The notes beneath the pieces were generated by a model. That model was not told the origin of the DNA. It searched no databases and saw nothing but the letters and a program-made list of their open reading frames with translations. The translations under genes were made by a program, and so were the position numbers. Positions 8,383 to 16,622 of a stretch of 64,000 bases of DNA are shown here, in pieces (the stretch's first letter is position 1; each line of letters begins with the position of its first letter). Origin of the DNA: Paraburkholderia agricolaris (lineage in GTDB: Bacteria > Pseudomonadota > Gammaproteobacteria > Burkholderiales > Burkholderiaceae); NCBI RefSeq assembly GCF_009455635.1, contig NZ_QPER01000001.1:2108001-2172000 (forward strand), read 5' to 3'.

Positions 8383-9510
8383 TCACGCGGCGAGTGCCGC
8401 TTCGAAGCGCGCTGCTATCGCACAGACCTGTTCATCCGCACCTTTGCGTCCGACGATCTGCAAGGCCGCCTTGAGCGGCGAACCGTCGACAGGCAAGGGC
8501 AAGCTCAGTGCCGGATGGCCGCTCAGATTGAACGGCCGGATCAGCGACGACATGCCGATGACCGAGGTGCCGCTGCGCACCTCAGCGAGCGTGATGGGCA
8601 GCGCGGGCAGCGTGGGAAGAATCAGTACGTCCACGCTTTCGAGCGCGTGATCGACCGCCGCGGTGAATTGCCGTCGTACCGATTCCGCCGCATCGCGTTG
8701 CGCGCTTGTCGTTTTAGCCGCGGCGCGCAGCCGTGCGTCGAGGTCGGCGCCGAGCTTGCCGCTTGCCACGAGGTGGCCGAACGCTTGCGAGGTCTCGACA
8801 TTGATGATCGCGAGGCCCGCTTCGAAGGCTTCGGCAAAGCCCGTGAGTTTTACCGTGTGAGCATTGCAGCCGCTCTGGTTCGCTGCGCGCGCAACGGCGC
8901 CGAGGATTGCCGGTGTTGCGTCGACCTCCACGATACCGACGTTGCACATGCCGGTTTGCGGCGCCTGGGCGGCATGCAGGTCGAAGTTGGCGGTGATTGC
9001 CTGCATCGCGGCGACGATCATCCGCATGTCGCGCGCGAACGGTCCGACACAATCGAGCGTCGATTCACGTGGCGCCACGCCGCGCCGGGATACGCGCCCG
9101 TAGGTCGGCTTCAAACCGATCACGCCGCAACATGCAGCGGGGCCGCGAATCGAGCCGCCGGTGTCCGTGCCGAGCGCGGCATCGGCCAGTTTCAAGCCGA
9201 CGGCCGCCGCCGAACCGCTCGACGAGCCGCCGGGAATACGCGCGGCGTCCTGCGGATTTTGCGGCGTGCCGGTGTAGTCGTTGATACCGGTCATGCCGAA
9301 CGCGAGCTCGTGCATATTGGCCTTGCCGACAATATGCCAGCCGGCATCGAGCAATCGTGCCACGACTTCCGCGTGCTGGTCCGCCGGAGGCGTATCGGCC
9401 AACGCGCGACTCGCGGCCGTGGTTGCGTAGCCGGCGATATCGATCGTGTCCTTGATCGCGATGCTGGGGCCGGCGCCACCTAACGACAAGGTCTGGATAA
9501 ACTCATTCAT
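8383..9510 (-). CDS. iacH: Amidase-signature hydrolase of IAA catabolism
   Basis: 375 residues, a short amidase-signature protein: catalytic Lys in SIAIKDTIDIAG, then IPGGSSSGSAAAVGL and GTDTGGSIRGPAACCG carrying the cis-Ser and nucleophile Ser. It is about 100 residues shorter than the amidase at 1943, as is normal for IacH. The start overlaps the iacI stop by four bases (ATGA), implying translational coupling. In the iac pathway it is thought to act on the opened or oxidised indole ring on the way to catechol; the exact step is not deducible here. Confidence 0.87.
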   Translation of the reverse strand: MNEFIQTLSLGGAGPSIAIKDTIDIAGYATTAASRALADTPPADQHAEVVARLLDAGWHIVGKANMHELAFGMTGINDYTGTPQNPQDAARIPGGSSSGSAAAVGLKLADAALGTDTGGSIRGPAACCGVIGLKPTYGRVSRRGVAPRESTLDCVGPFARDMRMIVAAMQAITANFDLHAAQAPQTGMCNVGIVEVDATPAILGAVARAANQSGCNAHTVKLTGFAEAFEAGLAIINVETSQAFGHLVASGKLGADLDARLRAAAKTTSAQRDAAESVRRQFTAAVDHALESVDVLILPTLPALPITLAEVRSGTSVIGMSSLIRPFNLSGHPALSLPLPVDGSPLKAALQIVGRKGADEQVCAIAARFEAALAA

Positions 9511-10040
9511 GGATTCGGTTTCCTCGCATTGACTTGCCAGGGCGCATCGAAAAGACGTTCGGTGCGAAAGTGTTTGATGAGCCAGTCGCGGCCGTTACCG
9601 GCGGATGCGAAATCCACCTCTAGCCGCGCCGAGATCAATTCTGCCGGCGCGTCGACATAGCCGGACGCCTGCAGCATGATCCAGCGGCCCCTCGCGGTTG
9701 TGCCTTGCACCTCGATGGTTTCCGACGTGAGGAAGTGCACATTCACCGCGAAATGCGGCGACGGCGGCAAGTAGCGCGTCAGCATCGCGAGAATTTGCGC
9801 GTGGCCGTTGAGGCGGCCGAACTTGCTCGCGTACTGCGGGCCGATGCCTTCCCAGATCGCGTCTTCAGCAAAGAGAGCCGCAAGCGTCTCACCTTCGAGC
9901 GCCCCCGAGGGCACATCGCATAGCGCCATATAGCGCGCCATCGTGCGGCGCACCGCGGATTCGGCTTCGAGCGCGGCGAGCCGTTCGGTCAACATGGCCA
10001 GCGTAGCGGGCGTCCCGTTCATCGCATCGTGCTCCGGCAT
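9507..10040 (-). CDS. iacI: SnoaL/NTF2-like protein of IAA catabolism
   Basis: 177 residues with a SnoaL-like (NTF2-fold) domain: RRTMARYMALCDVP, LAALFAEDAIWEGIG and a C-terminal beta segment with WIMLQASGYVD. This family includes small cyclases, isomerases and ring-hydroxylating-dioxygenase beta-like proteins. The ATG at 10040, 5 bp after the iacB stop, is preferred over further upstream in-frame starts because those residues would overlap iacB and look like frame noise. The stop overlaps the iacH start. Confidence 0.8.
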   Translation of the reverse strand: MPEHDAMNGTPATLAMLTERLAALEAESAVRRTMARYMALCDVPSGALEGETLAALFAEDAIWEGIGPQYASKFGRLNGHAQILAMLTRYLPPSPHFAVNVHFLTSETIEVQGTTARGRWIMLQASGYVDAPAELISARLEVDFASAGNGRDWLIKHFRTERLFDAPWQVNARKPNP

Positions 10041-10045
10041 TGTCG

Positions 10046-10423
10046 TCAGGCCGCGTTGGCATGCTGGGGCGGCACGGCCAGCGCGCGGCCGACGCGCGCT
10101 TCGATCTTGCCATAGCGCCACAGGTTGTACTCGCCGACCGGGGTAGTGCGAAACAGATTGCACACCGCGACCGTCGTATCGAAGTCGCGCACGTCGGCCA
10201 TGATGTAGAAGGTCCACGGTGCGTTGTCAGCGCTGCCGACGGTAAGCCGGTCGTCGTCCATGATGCCGAGCACGTCGACACCCTCCATCGATTCGAGCGC
10301 GGCCAGCATCTTGCCGTAGGCCTGCCAGACTTCACCGATCTTCTCGCGCGGCAAGTCGAAGAAATTTTGCGTGACGCCGCAGCAGAACAGAACACGCAAG
10401 GGCAGCTTCGGGTTATCGGACAT
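10046..10423 (-). CDS. iacB: Small conserved protein of the iac operon (IacB-like)
   Basis: 125 residues, SDNPKLPLRVLFCCG..., with the look of a dimeric alpha/beta-barrel (EthD/muconolactone-isomerase-like) fold; no catalytic motif is recognised. The start at 10423 is favoured because GGAG sits 9 bp upstream; an in-frame ATG at 10438 has no ribosome site. It lies between iacA and iacI, the position expected for IacB, a conserved protein whose function was long unassigned. Family call is mainly by context. Confidence 0.72.
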   Translation of the reverse strand: MSDNPKLPLRVLFCCGVTQNFFDLPREKIGEVWQAYGKMLAALESMEGVDVLGIMDDDRLTVGSADNAPWTFYIMADVRDFDTTVAVCNLFRTTPVGEYNLWRYGKIEARVGRALAVPPQHANAA

Positions 10424-10471
10424 TGGGTAGTTCTCCATGAAATCGTTTGAAGGGCAAAGGCGAAAAATAGC

Positions 10472-11647
10472 TTACAGGTAGCCCGGAATCGGCGGAACGC
10501 CGACGAACACCGCGCCGGCGCCGTCGTAGTTGCCTTCGCCGAGAAACGCGTGCTGGGTGACCACCATCGCGTCGCGCAGCAAGCGTTGCAACGGGTGCGT
10601 GCGGTAGATCGCCATCGTGCCGCCGAGCCGGTAGGCGCGCTGCACGACCTCGGCGCCTTCGCGGGCGATCTGCGTTGCGGCAAGGCGCAGCAGGCTGGTT
10701 TGCTCCGGTGTCACGGGGTTGCCGGCCAGGATCGATTGCCAGACCGTGTCGGTGGCGTCGTAGAAGAACGCACGGGCCGAACGCAATTGCGCCTCGGCTT
10801 TCGCCAGTTCGATCCGGTAGTACGCGCGGTCGGCGAGTTGCGGCGCGCCGGTCGTGGTCTTGCGGCCGCCGGCCATCTGGTTGGCGACATCGAGTGCGGC
10901 GCGCGCGAGGCCCAGGTTGACCACGGCCAGCACCTGCGCCGCGTAGGCGATCGTCGGGTAGCGATACAGCGGTTCGTCCACGCACGGTTCGCCGCCGCGC
11001 ACGAAGGTCCAGTCGTCGGCGACGAACTGATCGGTGACGCGCAGATCGTGGCTGCCGGTGCCTTGCATGCCGACCACATCCCAGTTTTCGACGATCTCCA
11101 CCTGATGCGGACGAAACACGGCGGTGCGAGGTTTGCCGGGTACGCCCGGGGCGCCGGTACTGATGCCCACGCCGAGCCAATCCGCGCCCTTGCAGCCGCT
11201 CGCGAACTTCCAGGTGCCGTTCACGCGCCAGCCGCCGTCGGCGGGTTGCGCGGGTTGAACCGGGAAGAGGCCGCCGGCAAACACCTGATCGGGGCCGTCG
11301 GCGTAGATGTGCGCCTGAGTGGCGAGCGGCAGCGCCGCGAGATACACGTTGGCCGAGCCGAAACTCGCCACCCATGCTGCCGAGCCGTCCGCGACCGCGA
11401 TGCGTTCAATCATGTCGAGGAACGCGGTGGGCGCGAGCGCGTCGCCGCCAAAGCATCGCGGTGTGGCCGCGCGATACACGCCCGCCTGTTTGAGTTTTGC
11501 AATCAGGTCGCGCGGCACATGTGACAGGCGCTCGAACTCTTCGCGACGCACGGCGATTTCGGCGATGACATCGGCGAGCGGCAAGCGTGTTGCATCGCGG
11601 CTGGCGTGCGCGTCGGCGGCAACAGTGTCGGTGGCGGTGTCTGACAT
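10472..11647 (-). CDS. iacA: Indole-3-acetate monooxygenase, acyl-CoA-dehydrogenase-like flavoprotein
   Basis: 391 residues of the acyl-CoA dehydrogenase superfamily, in the group of reduced-flavin-dependent monooxygenases (HpaB/DszC-like fold). Visible segments: PLADVIAEIAVRREEFERL at the N-terminal helix bundle, GGDALAPTAFLDMIERIA, NGTWKFASGCKGADWLGVG, and the C-terminal GEGNYDGAGAVFVG. In iac clusters IacA hydroxylates the indole ring of IAA using flavin reduced by IacG. AAGGAGAT precedes the ATG. It is first in iacA-B-I-H-E; a TTGAAG-17-TAGACT promoter lies about 95 bp upstream. Confidence 0.9.
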   Translation of the reverse strand: MSDTATDTVAADAHASRDATRLPLADVIAEIAVRREEFERLSHVPRDLIAKLKQAGVYRAATPRCFGGDALAPTAFLDMIERIAVADGSAAWVASFGSANVYLAALPLATQAHIYADGPDQVFAGGLFPVQPAQPADGGWRVNGTWKFASGCKGADWLGVGISTGAPGVPGKPRTAVFRPHQVEIVENWDVVGMQGTGSHDLRVTDQFVADDWTFVRGGEPCVDEPLYRYPTIAYAAQVLAVVNLGLARAALDVANQMAGGRKTTTGAPQLADRAYYRIELAKAEAQLRSARAFFYDATDTVWQSILAGNPVTPEQTSLLRLAATQIAREGAEVVQRAYRLGGTMAIYRTHPLQRLLRDAMVVTQHAFLGEGNYDGAGAVFVGVPPIPGYL

Positions 11648-11739
11648 GGCGGGGCATCTCCTTGATTCGTTATGGGCTGAAACTCGAGGCAGCAGGTCGT
11701 GGGCGCTGAAATGGGTGACGATGCGTGCAGAGTGAGGTC

Positions 11740-11768
11740 AGTCTAGAAATGCAAAAAGAACGCTTCAA
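11740..11768 (-). promoter_or_regulatory. iacA promoter candidate
   Basis: On the minus strand TTGAAG (11768-11763) and TAGACT (11745-11740) are spaced by 17 bp, a reasonable sigma-70 arrangement. The plus-strand text AGTCTAG-N6-AAAAA recurs upstream of the MHS transporter at 4889. The -35 is imperfect, as expected of an activator-dependent promoter. The histidine-kinase gene starts divergently at 11851. Confidence 0.5.
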
Positions 11769-11850
11769 TTGGGACGCGGGAGGCGTTTTTAGGTAATGCG
11801 CCGGGGGCAACTAAAGAAATCTTCAGACGCGAATCCGGCGAACTGGTGTT

Positions 11851-13398
11851 ATGTTCCATGCCATACGTGATCGAATTTTTCTGCCGTCCCGCCCGATGAA
11901 TTTCCCCGCCGAAGAAGATTTCCACCGCCTGCTCGACGCGCTCACGCTGTGCGTGTTGCTGCACGACGCCGACACGAAGGCAATTGTCTGGGCCAATCGC
12001 GCGGCCTGCGAGGCGCTCGGCTTTACGCTCGAAGAACTGCTGCCGCTCAAGGCAAAAGACATGACCCGGCCGGTGCCGAAGTACCGGCGCGAGATCGGCG
12101 TCGGCGCCATGGACCGTGCGATTACCGAGGGCCCGCAGGTCTACGAGTGGTGCTACCGCTCGCGTAACGGGGCCGATATGTTGTCCGAGGCGATTGCCAC
12201 CTACGTGCCGCTGCGTGAGCGAGCGGTGGTAATGGTGCAGTTCCGCGACATCAGCGTCGAGGACACGCTCAAGCAGACGCTGCGCCGCTACGAATCGCGG
12301 TTGCGGGAATTCATGCAGGATCTGAGCGAGGGCGTCGCCGTTCTGACACCCAGGGGCGAAGTGGAGTTCGTCAGCGAATCCGGACGGCGCGTGCTGGGTC
12401 TGGAAGAGGGCGCGCCAATGGGCGACGTGCTCGACTATTGCAGCGAGTCCGATCGCGACCGGCTGCTCGAACAGCTCGCCGGCGCGCCGCGTATTCAGCC
12501 TTCGGCGCCGCAGCGTTATCGCATCACGCGCCGCGACGGCACGCCCTGCTGGTTGCGCATCACATGCAGAAGAATCGAAATCGAAGACGACCTCAACGGC
12601 CGCCTGCTGCACTTTCGCGATATCACGGACGAAGTCGCCGTTGAAGAGGCGCGCCGTCACGAGGCCCGGCTGCTGGAATACGCGGGGCGCTACAACGCGA
12701 TGGGAGAAATGGCAACCGCCATTGCACACGAGTTGAGTCAGCCGCTCGCCGCGGTACGTAATTTCATCGAAGGCGCGATCCGGCGGCTCGCCCAACCCGA
12801 TTCCATCGACGACGCGTTGTGGGGCCTGCGTAGCGCCGATCGTGAGGCCGAGCACGCAGCGGTCATCATCAAAAGCGTGCGGGATTACATCGTCAAGCGG
12901 GAGTCGAGCGAGACGTATGCGGATTTGCGCGACATCGTCGCGGACGTCGCGTACTTCGTCGAATTGCGGGCGAGAGAGGCGGGCGTGACAGTCTCGATCG
13001 AGCAGGCGCCTGAAGCCTTGCCGGTGTACTGCGAGCGTGTGCTGATCGGCCAGGTGGTGCTGAATCTGGCGTTCAATGCGATCGAGGCGCTGACCCAATG
13101 CCCGGTGGAAGGCATTAATGCGGTCACACAGCGCCGTGAGTTGCGCCTTGTCACCAGCTTGCGGGGCAAGCTCGTGCTGGCGCAGGTGATCGACAACGGC
13201 CCTGGCGTGCCCGCCGACGCTCATGCCCGGCTGTTCGACGGTTTTTCTTCGTCGAAGGCGGGCGGCAATGGGATCGGTTTGTCGCTGTGCAAGAACATCG
13301 TCACGCGGCATGGCGGCGAAATCTGGGCCAAACCGGCGCGGCAAGGCGGCCTTCAATGCAGCTTTACGCTGCCGCTTGTCGTCGCGCCTCGCGGCTGA
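11851..13398 (+). CDS. PAS-domain sensor histidine kinase (FixL/TodS-like, soluble)
   Basis: 515 residues without a membrane segment. Two PAS domains (about residues 20-135 and 150-265), then a HisKA dimerisation domain with the phosphorylated H293 in TAIAHELSQPLAAV, then an HATPase with the N box (NLAFNAIEAL), DNGPGVP and GNGIGLSLC motifs. A cytoplasmic PAS kinase suits sensing of an internal aromatic such as IAA. No strong ribosome site precedes 11851; an alternative start at 11896 (MNFPAEEDF) would still include the first PAS domain. The presumed partner is the response regulator at 6929, with the iacA-E operon between them. It is convergent with the transporter ending at 13406. Confidence 0.92.
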   Translation: MFHAIRDRIFLPSRPMNFPAEEDFHRLLDALTLCVLLHDADTKAIVWANRAACEALGFTLEELLPLKAKDMTRPVPKYRREIGVGAMDRAITEGPQVYEWCYRSRNGADMLSEAIATYVPLRERAVVMVQFRDISVEDTLKQTLRRYESRLREFMQDLSEGVAVLTPRGEVEFVSESGRRVLGLEEGAPMGDVLDYCSESDRDRLLEQLAGAPRIQPSAPQRYRITRRDGTPCWLRITCRRIEIEDDLNGRLLHFRDITDEVAVEEARRHEARLLEYAGRYNAMGEMATAIAHELSQPLAAVRNFIEGAIRRLAQPDSIDDALWGLRSADREAEHAAVIIKSVRDYIVKRESSETYADLRDIVADVAYFVELRAREAGVTVSIEQAPEALPVYCERVLIGQVVLNLAFNAIEALTQCPVEGINAVTQRRELRLVTSLRGKLVLAQVIDNGPGVPADAHARLFDGFSSSKAGGNGIGLSLCKNIVTRHGGEIWAKPARQGGLQCSFTLPLVVAPRG

Positions 13399-13405
13399 TC
13401 GCATT

Positions 13406-14722
13406 TCAATCATGCGTCGTGTTGACGTGTTTCGGAATGGTCGCAAGGGTGATCGCGGTGATGAGGCCGAAGCCGATCAGCATCAACGCAACCGGCCACG
13501 GCGCATGCACCTTCGAATACAGCGCGATTGCGACCAGCGGCGCGAGTCCGCCGGAAAATACCGAAGCGATTTCGTGGCCCAGCGCCATGCCCGAATAGCG
13601 GACCTCGGTAGGAAAGAGTTCGCCCATCAATGCGGGCTGCGTGCCGATCATCGCGCCGTGGCAGAAGGGCAGGCCGAGCGCCAGCGACAGAAACACCAGC
13701 AGCGGTTCGTGCGTATCGATCAGCCAGAACGCCGGAAACGCAATCACGACGAGGCCGAGCGCGCCGATCATATACACCGGCCGGCGTCCGATCGCATCCG
13801 ATAGTCTGCCCCACAGCACGATCGTGACGAGTTCGAGCAGCATGGCGATCATCACGCCGCCGAGCATCACCGAAACCGGCACGCCGATCGTCTTGCCGTA
13901 CACCAGCACGAACGACAGGAAGATGTACGTGCCGCCGTTTTCGGCGACACGCAGCCCCATGGCCTGCACCACCTGCTTGGGGTGATTGCGCAGTACGGTC
14001 AGCATCGGCATGTGCTTCGGTTTCGCCGCGGTGAAGTCGCGGCTCTCCGGCAGACGCCGGCGAATATAGACACCGACGCCGAAGATCAGCACGCTCGCGA
14101 GAAACGGCACGCGCCAACCCCAGGACATGAAGCTCTCGACCGGCAAGCGCTGCACCAGATAGAACGCCGCTGCCGACAGCACGAAGCCGCCCGCCACGCC
14201 CAGTTGACTGAACGAGGCATAGTAGCCGCGGCGATTGGCCGGCGCGCTCTCGCTGATCAGCAGCACGCCGCCGCCCCATTCGCCGCCCGACGCGATGCCC
14301 TGGACGATCCGCAAACAGACGAGTGCGGCGGGCGCCAGAAAGCCGATCTGCGAGAAAGTCGGCAACAGACCGATGCCGAAGGTGGCCACGCCCATCATCA
14401 TCAGCGTCACGACGAGCGCGCGTTTGCGGCCATGCCGGTCGCCGATGTGGCCGAACACGATGCCACCCAGCGGGCGCGCCACGAAGCCGATCGCGAAGCC
14501 GGCGAAGGCGGCGAGCGTGCCCATCAGCGGATCGCCGTGCAGCGGGAAGAACAGCGGCCCGAAGATCAGGGCCGCCGCCGTGCCGTACAGAAAGAAGTCA
14601 TACCATTCGAGCGCGTTGCCGAGCACGGAGGCGACGATGATCCGCCGCAGGGTGCGCGAGGTGGCCGGCACCGCGGGCGCGACGGGCGAGCCGGCCGTGG
14701 GAGAAAACGTGTCGTTTGGCAT
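13406..14722 (-). CDS. MHS-family MFS transporter in the iacCD operon
   Basis: 438 residues, 12 helices, with the MHS hallmarks VLGNALEWYDFFLYGTAAAL in helix 1, RPLGGIVFGHIGDRHGRKRAL in the 2-3 loop, and GIASGGEWGGGVLL in helix 4. It follows iacD by 27 bp and is read with iacCD. This suggests uptake of IAA or of an early intermediate. Conservation to the transporter at 3452 is limited to family motifs, so they probably have different cargo. Confidence 0.87.
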   Translation of the reverse strand: MPNDTFSPTAGSPVAPAVPATSRTLRRIIVASVLGNALEWYDFFLYGTAAALIFGPLFFPLHGDPLMGTLAAFAGFAIGFVARPLGGIVFGHIGDRHGRKRALVVTLMMMGVATFGIGLLPTFSQIGFLAPAALVCLRIVQGIASGGEWGGGVLLISESAPANRRGYYASFSQLGVAGGFVLSAAAFYLVQRLPVESFMSWGWRVPFLASVLIFGVGVYIRRRLPESRDFTAAKPKHMPMLTVLRNHPKQVVQAMGLRVAENGGTYIFLSFVLVYGKTIGVPVSVMLGGVMIAMLLELVTIVLWGRLSDAIGRRPVYMIGALGLVVIAFPAFWLIDTHEPLLVFLSLALGLPFCHGAMIGTQPALMGELFPTEVRYSGMALGHEIASVFSGGLAPLVAIALYSKVHAPWPVALMLIGFGLITAITLATIPKHVNTTHD

Positions 14723-14749
14723 CGTCGTGCTCGCTGGTATCGTCGTCAG

Positions 14750-15250
14750 TTACAACAGGAACCCGATGGCGCTGAGCGCCTCGGTCGAATCGATCAGGCG
14801 GATGACCTTCTGGGCGATACGCGGCTCGCCGCTCGCGAAACTGATACGGTGCGTGAGATCCGCTGCGAACAGGGTCGACTTGCCGCGCTTGTACGCGACG
14901 ATGATTTGCGCCGAGCTCACCTCGACCTCGTCGCTCGTATCGCTCGTCAGCGTGAAACGCGAAACGGTGCGCACGGTGCGCGCGGCGTCGCTTGCCGAGG
15001 CCGAGTAGCCCGACATCATGCGTTGCACGCGTTTCTCGCGCATGTCCTGATCGTCGTAGGCATAGTTCAGCGTGGCGGCGAAGTCGGTGGTGGCGGGATC
15101 GATCGGCACCACATAGAAACCTGCCGGGTCCCACAGCGAAAGCCAGTCGCGATAGTCCTTGCGGTCGAGCAACTCGGCTTCGCGCCAGATCAGTTCGATC
15201 GCGCCGGCAAAGGTCTGCTGCGAGAACAGTGTGTTCTTCTGGTCCATCAT
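14750..15250 (-). CDS. iacD: Rieske oxygenase small (beta) subunit
   Basis: 166 residues of the ring-hydroxylating dioxygenase beta family (NTF2-like fold): IWREAELLDRKDYRDWLSLW and FYVVPID are typical of the N-terminal cone. It starts at ATG 15250, overlapping the iacC stop by four bases (ATGA) with GGAG 5 bp upstream; an adjacent ATG at 15247 is possible. It pairs with IacC in an alpha3beta3 oxygenase in the later IAA-to-catechol steps. Confidence 0.88.
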   Translation of the reverse strand: MMDQKNTLFSQQTFAGAIELIWREAELLDRKDYRDWLSLWDPAGFYVVPIDPATTDFAATLNYAYDDQDMREKRVQRMMSGYSASASDAARTVRTVSRFTLTSDTSDEVEVSSAQIIVAYKRGKSTLFAADLTHRISFASGEPRIAQKVIRLIDSTEALSAIGFLL

Positions 15251-16530
15251 GCTTGCTCCATCATCGTGCGCCATTGCGCATACGCTTCGCGCATGCCGGT
15301 TTCATCGGTGGCGTGCGCGGTCTTTTCGCCGTTCGGCGCGGTGCTTTCGCGATTCAGACCGCGGTTCACGAGGATCGGCAGATCGGGGCCGGCATGCGAG
15401 CCGCGCTGCACGCGTTCCCATGCTTCGGCGTCGTCCGGACTGCCGAAACCGAATGGGCCCTGGAAGTGTTCGTGAATGCGCAGGCGCACGCGGTTCGCTT
15501 CTTCGGGGCCGCCATCCATCGCCAGAGCCACGTGGCGAATTTCAGTTTCGTTCGCGGAAATGGGCCGCAGCACGCGAAAAAACGCCATCGACAGCGCGAG
15601 GTTCGGAAACAGATTCAGGTTGAAGCCGACCCCCATCAACGATCGTACGATGCGGCGCACTTCGTCGGGCGTGTGCTTTTTCGCGAGCGTGGCGGCGAGT
15701 TCCTCGAAACGTTCGGGAATCGGCGCGCCGTCGTCGCGGTCGAGATCGACGAGTTCCGGCACCAGCACGGCGAGACTATGGCCATTGCCGAGCGAGCGGC
15801 AAAATGCCTGGTCGCTCGTCATGAAACTCGTGATGGCGGCTGCCGTTTCGTCGTCGATCGATTTCATCCACGACTTGTGGACCACCGGGAAGTGATACAG
15901 GTCGGTGGTGTTTTCGAGCTGGATCTTCCAGTTGCCGTTAAAGCGGAAGCGATGTTCGCCGTTGGCCTTGATCGGATAACCCGCGCCTTGCTTCATGAAC
16001 AGGTCGATCCATGGCTTCGCGCCGCCGAGAAAATCCTCGAGCGGTTCAATGTCCTGATTGAAGCTCGCGAAGATCAGACCTTGATAGATGCCCACGCGCA
16101 GGCTCGCCAGGGGCAACTCGGTCTTGTCGATCACGCCTTCATAGCCGTCGCCATAGGGCAGCGCGCGCAATGCGCCGTCGAGACCATAGCTCCAGCTGTG
16201 ATACGGGCACGTGAAGCCTTTGGCGTTGCCCTTGTGCTGCTCGCACACCGTCGCGCCGCGATGGCGGCAGCGGTTTTGCAGCACATTGACGGCGCCGCTC
16301 TTGTCGCGCACCACGATCACCGGCTGACGGCCGATCGTGGTGGTGCGGAAGTCACCCGGATTCGGCAATTCGCTTTCATGCGCGACCCAGATCCACGTCT
16401 TGTAGAAAATACGCTCGAGCTCGGTTTCGAAAACCGCTGGATCGTAGTACAGCGAAGGGGCGACGCGGTCGGACTGCGCGCGCTGATACAAGGCGCTCGC
16501 ATCGACGGTCTGATAGGAGGAATCGCTCAT
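15247..16530 (-). CDS. iacC: Rieske oxygenase large (alpha) subunit
   Basis: 427 residues from the chosen start (SDSSYQTVDA). The Rieske [2Fe-2S] ligands C88, H90, C108 and H111 are in CRHRG...CPYHSW; the mononuclear iron motif ENTTDLYHFPVVH follows in the catalytic domain. An in-frame ATG at 16590 would add 20 residues unlike the family and run into the operator, so 16530 is preferred although its ribosome site is weak. It is the first gene of iacC-iacD-transporter, divergent from a LysR gene. Electrons would come from the PDR-type reductase IacF, encoded 8 kb away. Confidence 0.9.
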   Translation of the reverse strand: MSDSSYQTVDASALYQRAQSDRVAPSLYYDPAVFETELERIFYKTWIWVAHESELPNPGDFRTTTIGRQPVIVVRDKSGAVNVLQNRCRHRGATVCEQHKGNAKGFTCPYHSWSYGLDGALRALPYGDGYEGVIDKTELPLASLRVGIYQGLIFASFNQDIEPLEDFLGGAKPWIDLFMKQGAGYPIKANGEHRFRFNGNWKIQLENTTDLYHFPVVHKSWMKSIDDETAAAITSFMTSDQAFCRSLGNGHSLAVLVPELVDLDRDDGAPIPERFEELAATLAKKHTPDEVRRIVRSLMGVGFNLNLFPNLALSMAFFRVLRPISANETEIRHVALAMDGGPEEANRVRLRIHEHFQGPFGFGSPDDAEAWERVQRGSHAGPDLPILVNRGLNRESTAPNGEKTAHATDETGMREAYAQWRTMMEQA

Positions 16531-16590
16531 TGGAGTGGTATGTGGGTGGTCGATGAAGCAAAGTCTCGCTGAGCGAGTGATATGCGTCAA

Positions 16591-16619
16591 ATTGATCTAA
16601 AATAAAATATAAGATCAAT
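16591..16619. promoter_or_regulatory. Divergent operator/promoter between iacC and LysR
   Basis: ATTGATCT (16591-16598) and AGATCAAT (16612-16619) form a perfect 8-bp inverted repeat around a very AT-rich 13-bp centre that can supply -10 hexamers on both strands. It sits between iacC and the LysR gene, whose first ATG is only 4 bp away. Confidence 0.6.
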
Positions 16620-16622
16620 CTC

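Noticed and set aside
11743..13446. 567-residue minus-strand ORF over the histidine kinase
   Set aside because: Longer than the kinase ORF but Arg/Gln/His-rich with no domain; the plus frame has PAS, H box and ATPase motifs.
13982..16572. Plus-strand ORFs over iacC, iacD and the transporter
   Set aside because: Antisense shadows; the minus frames carry all the conserved motifs.
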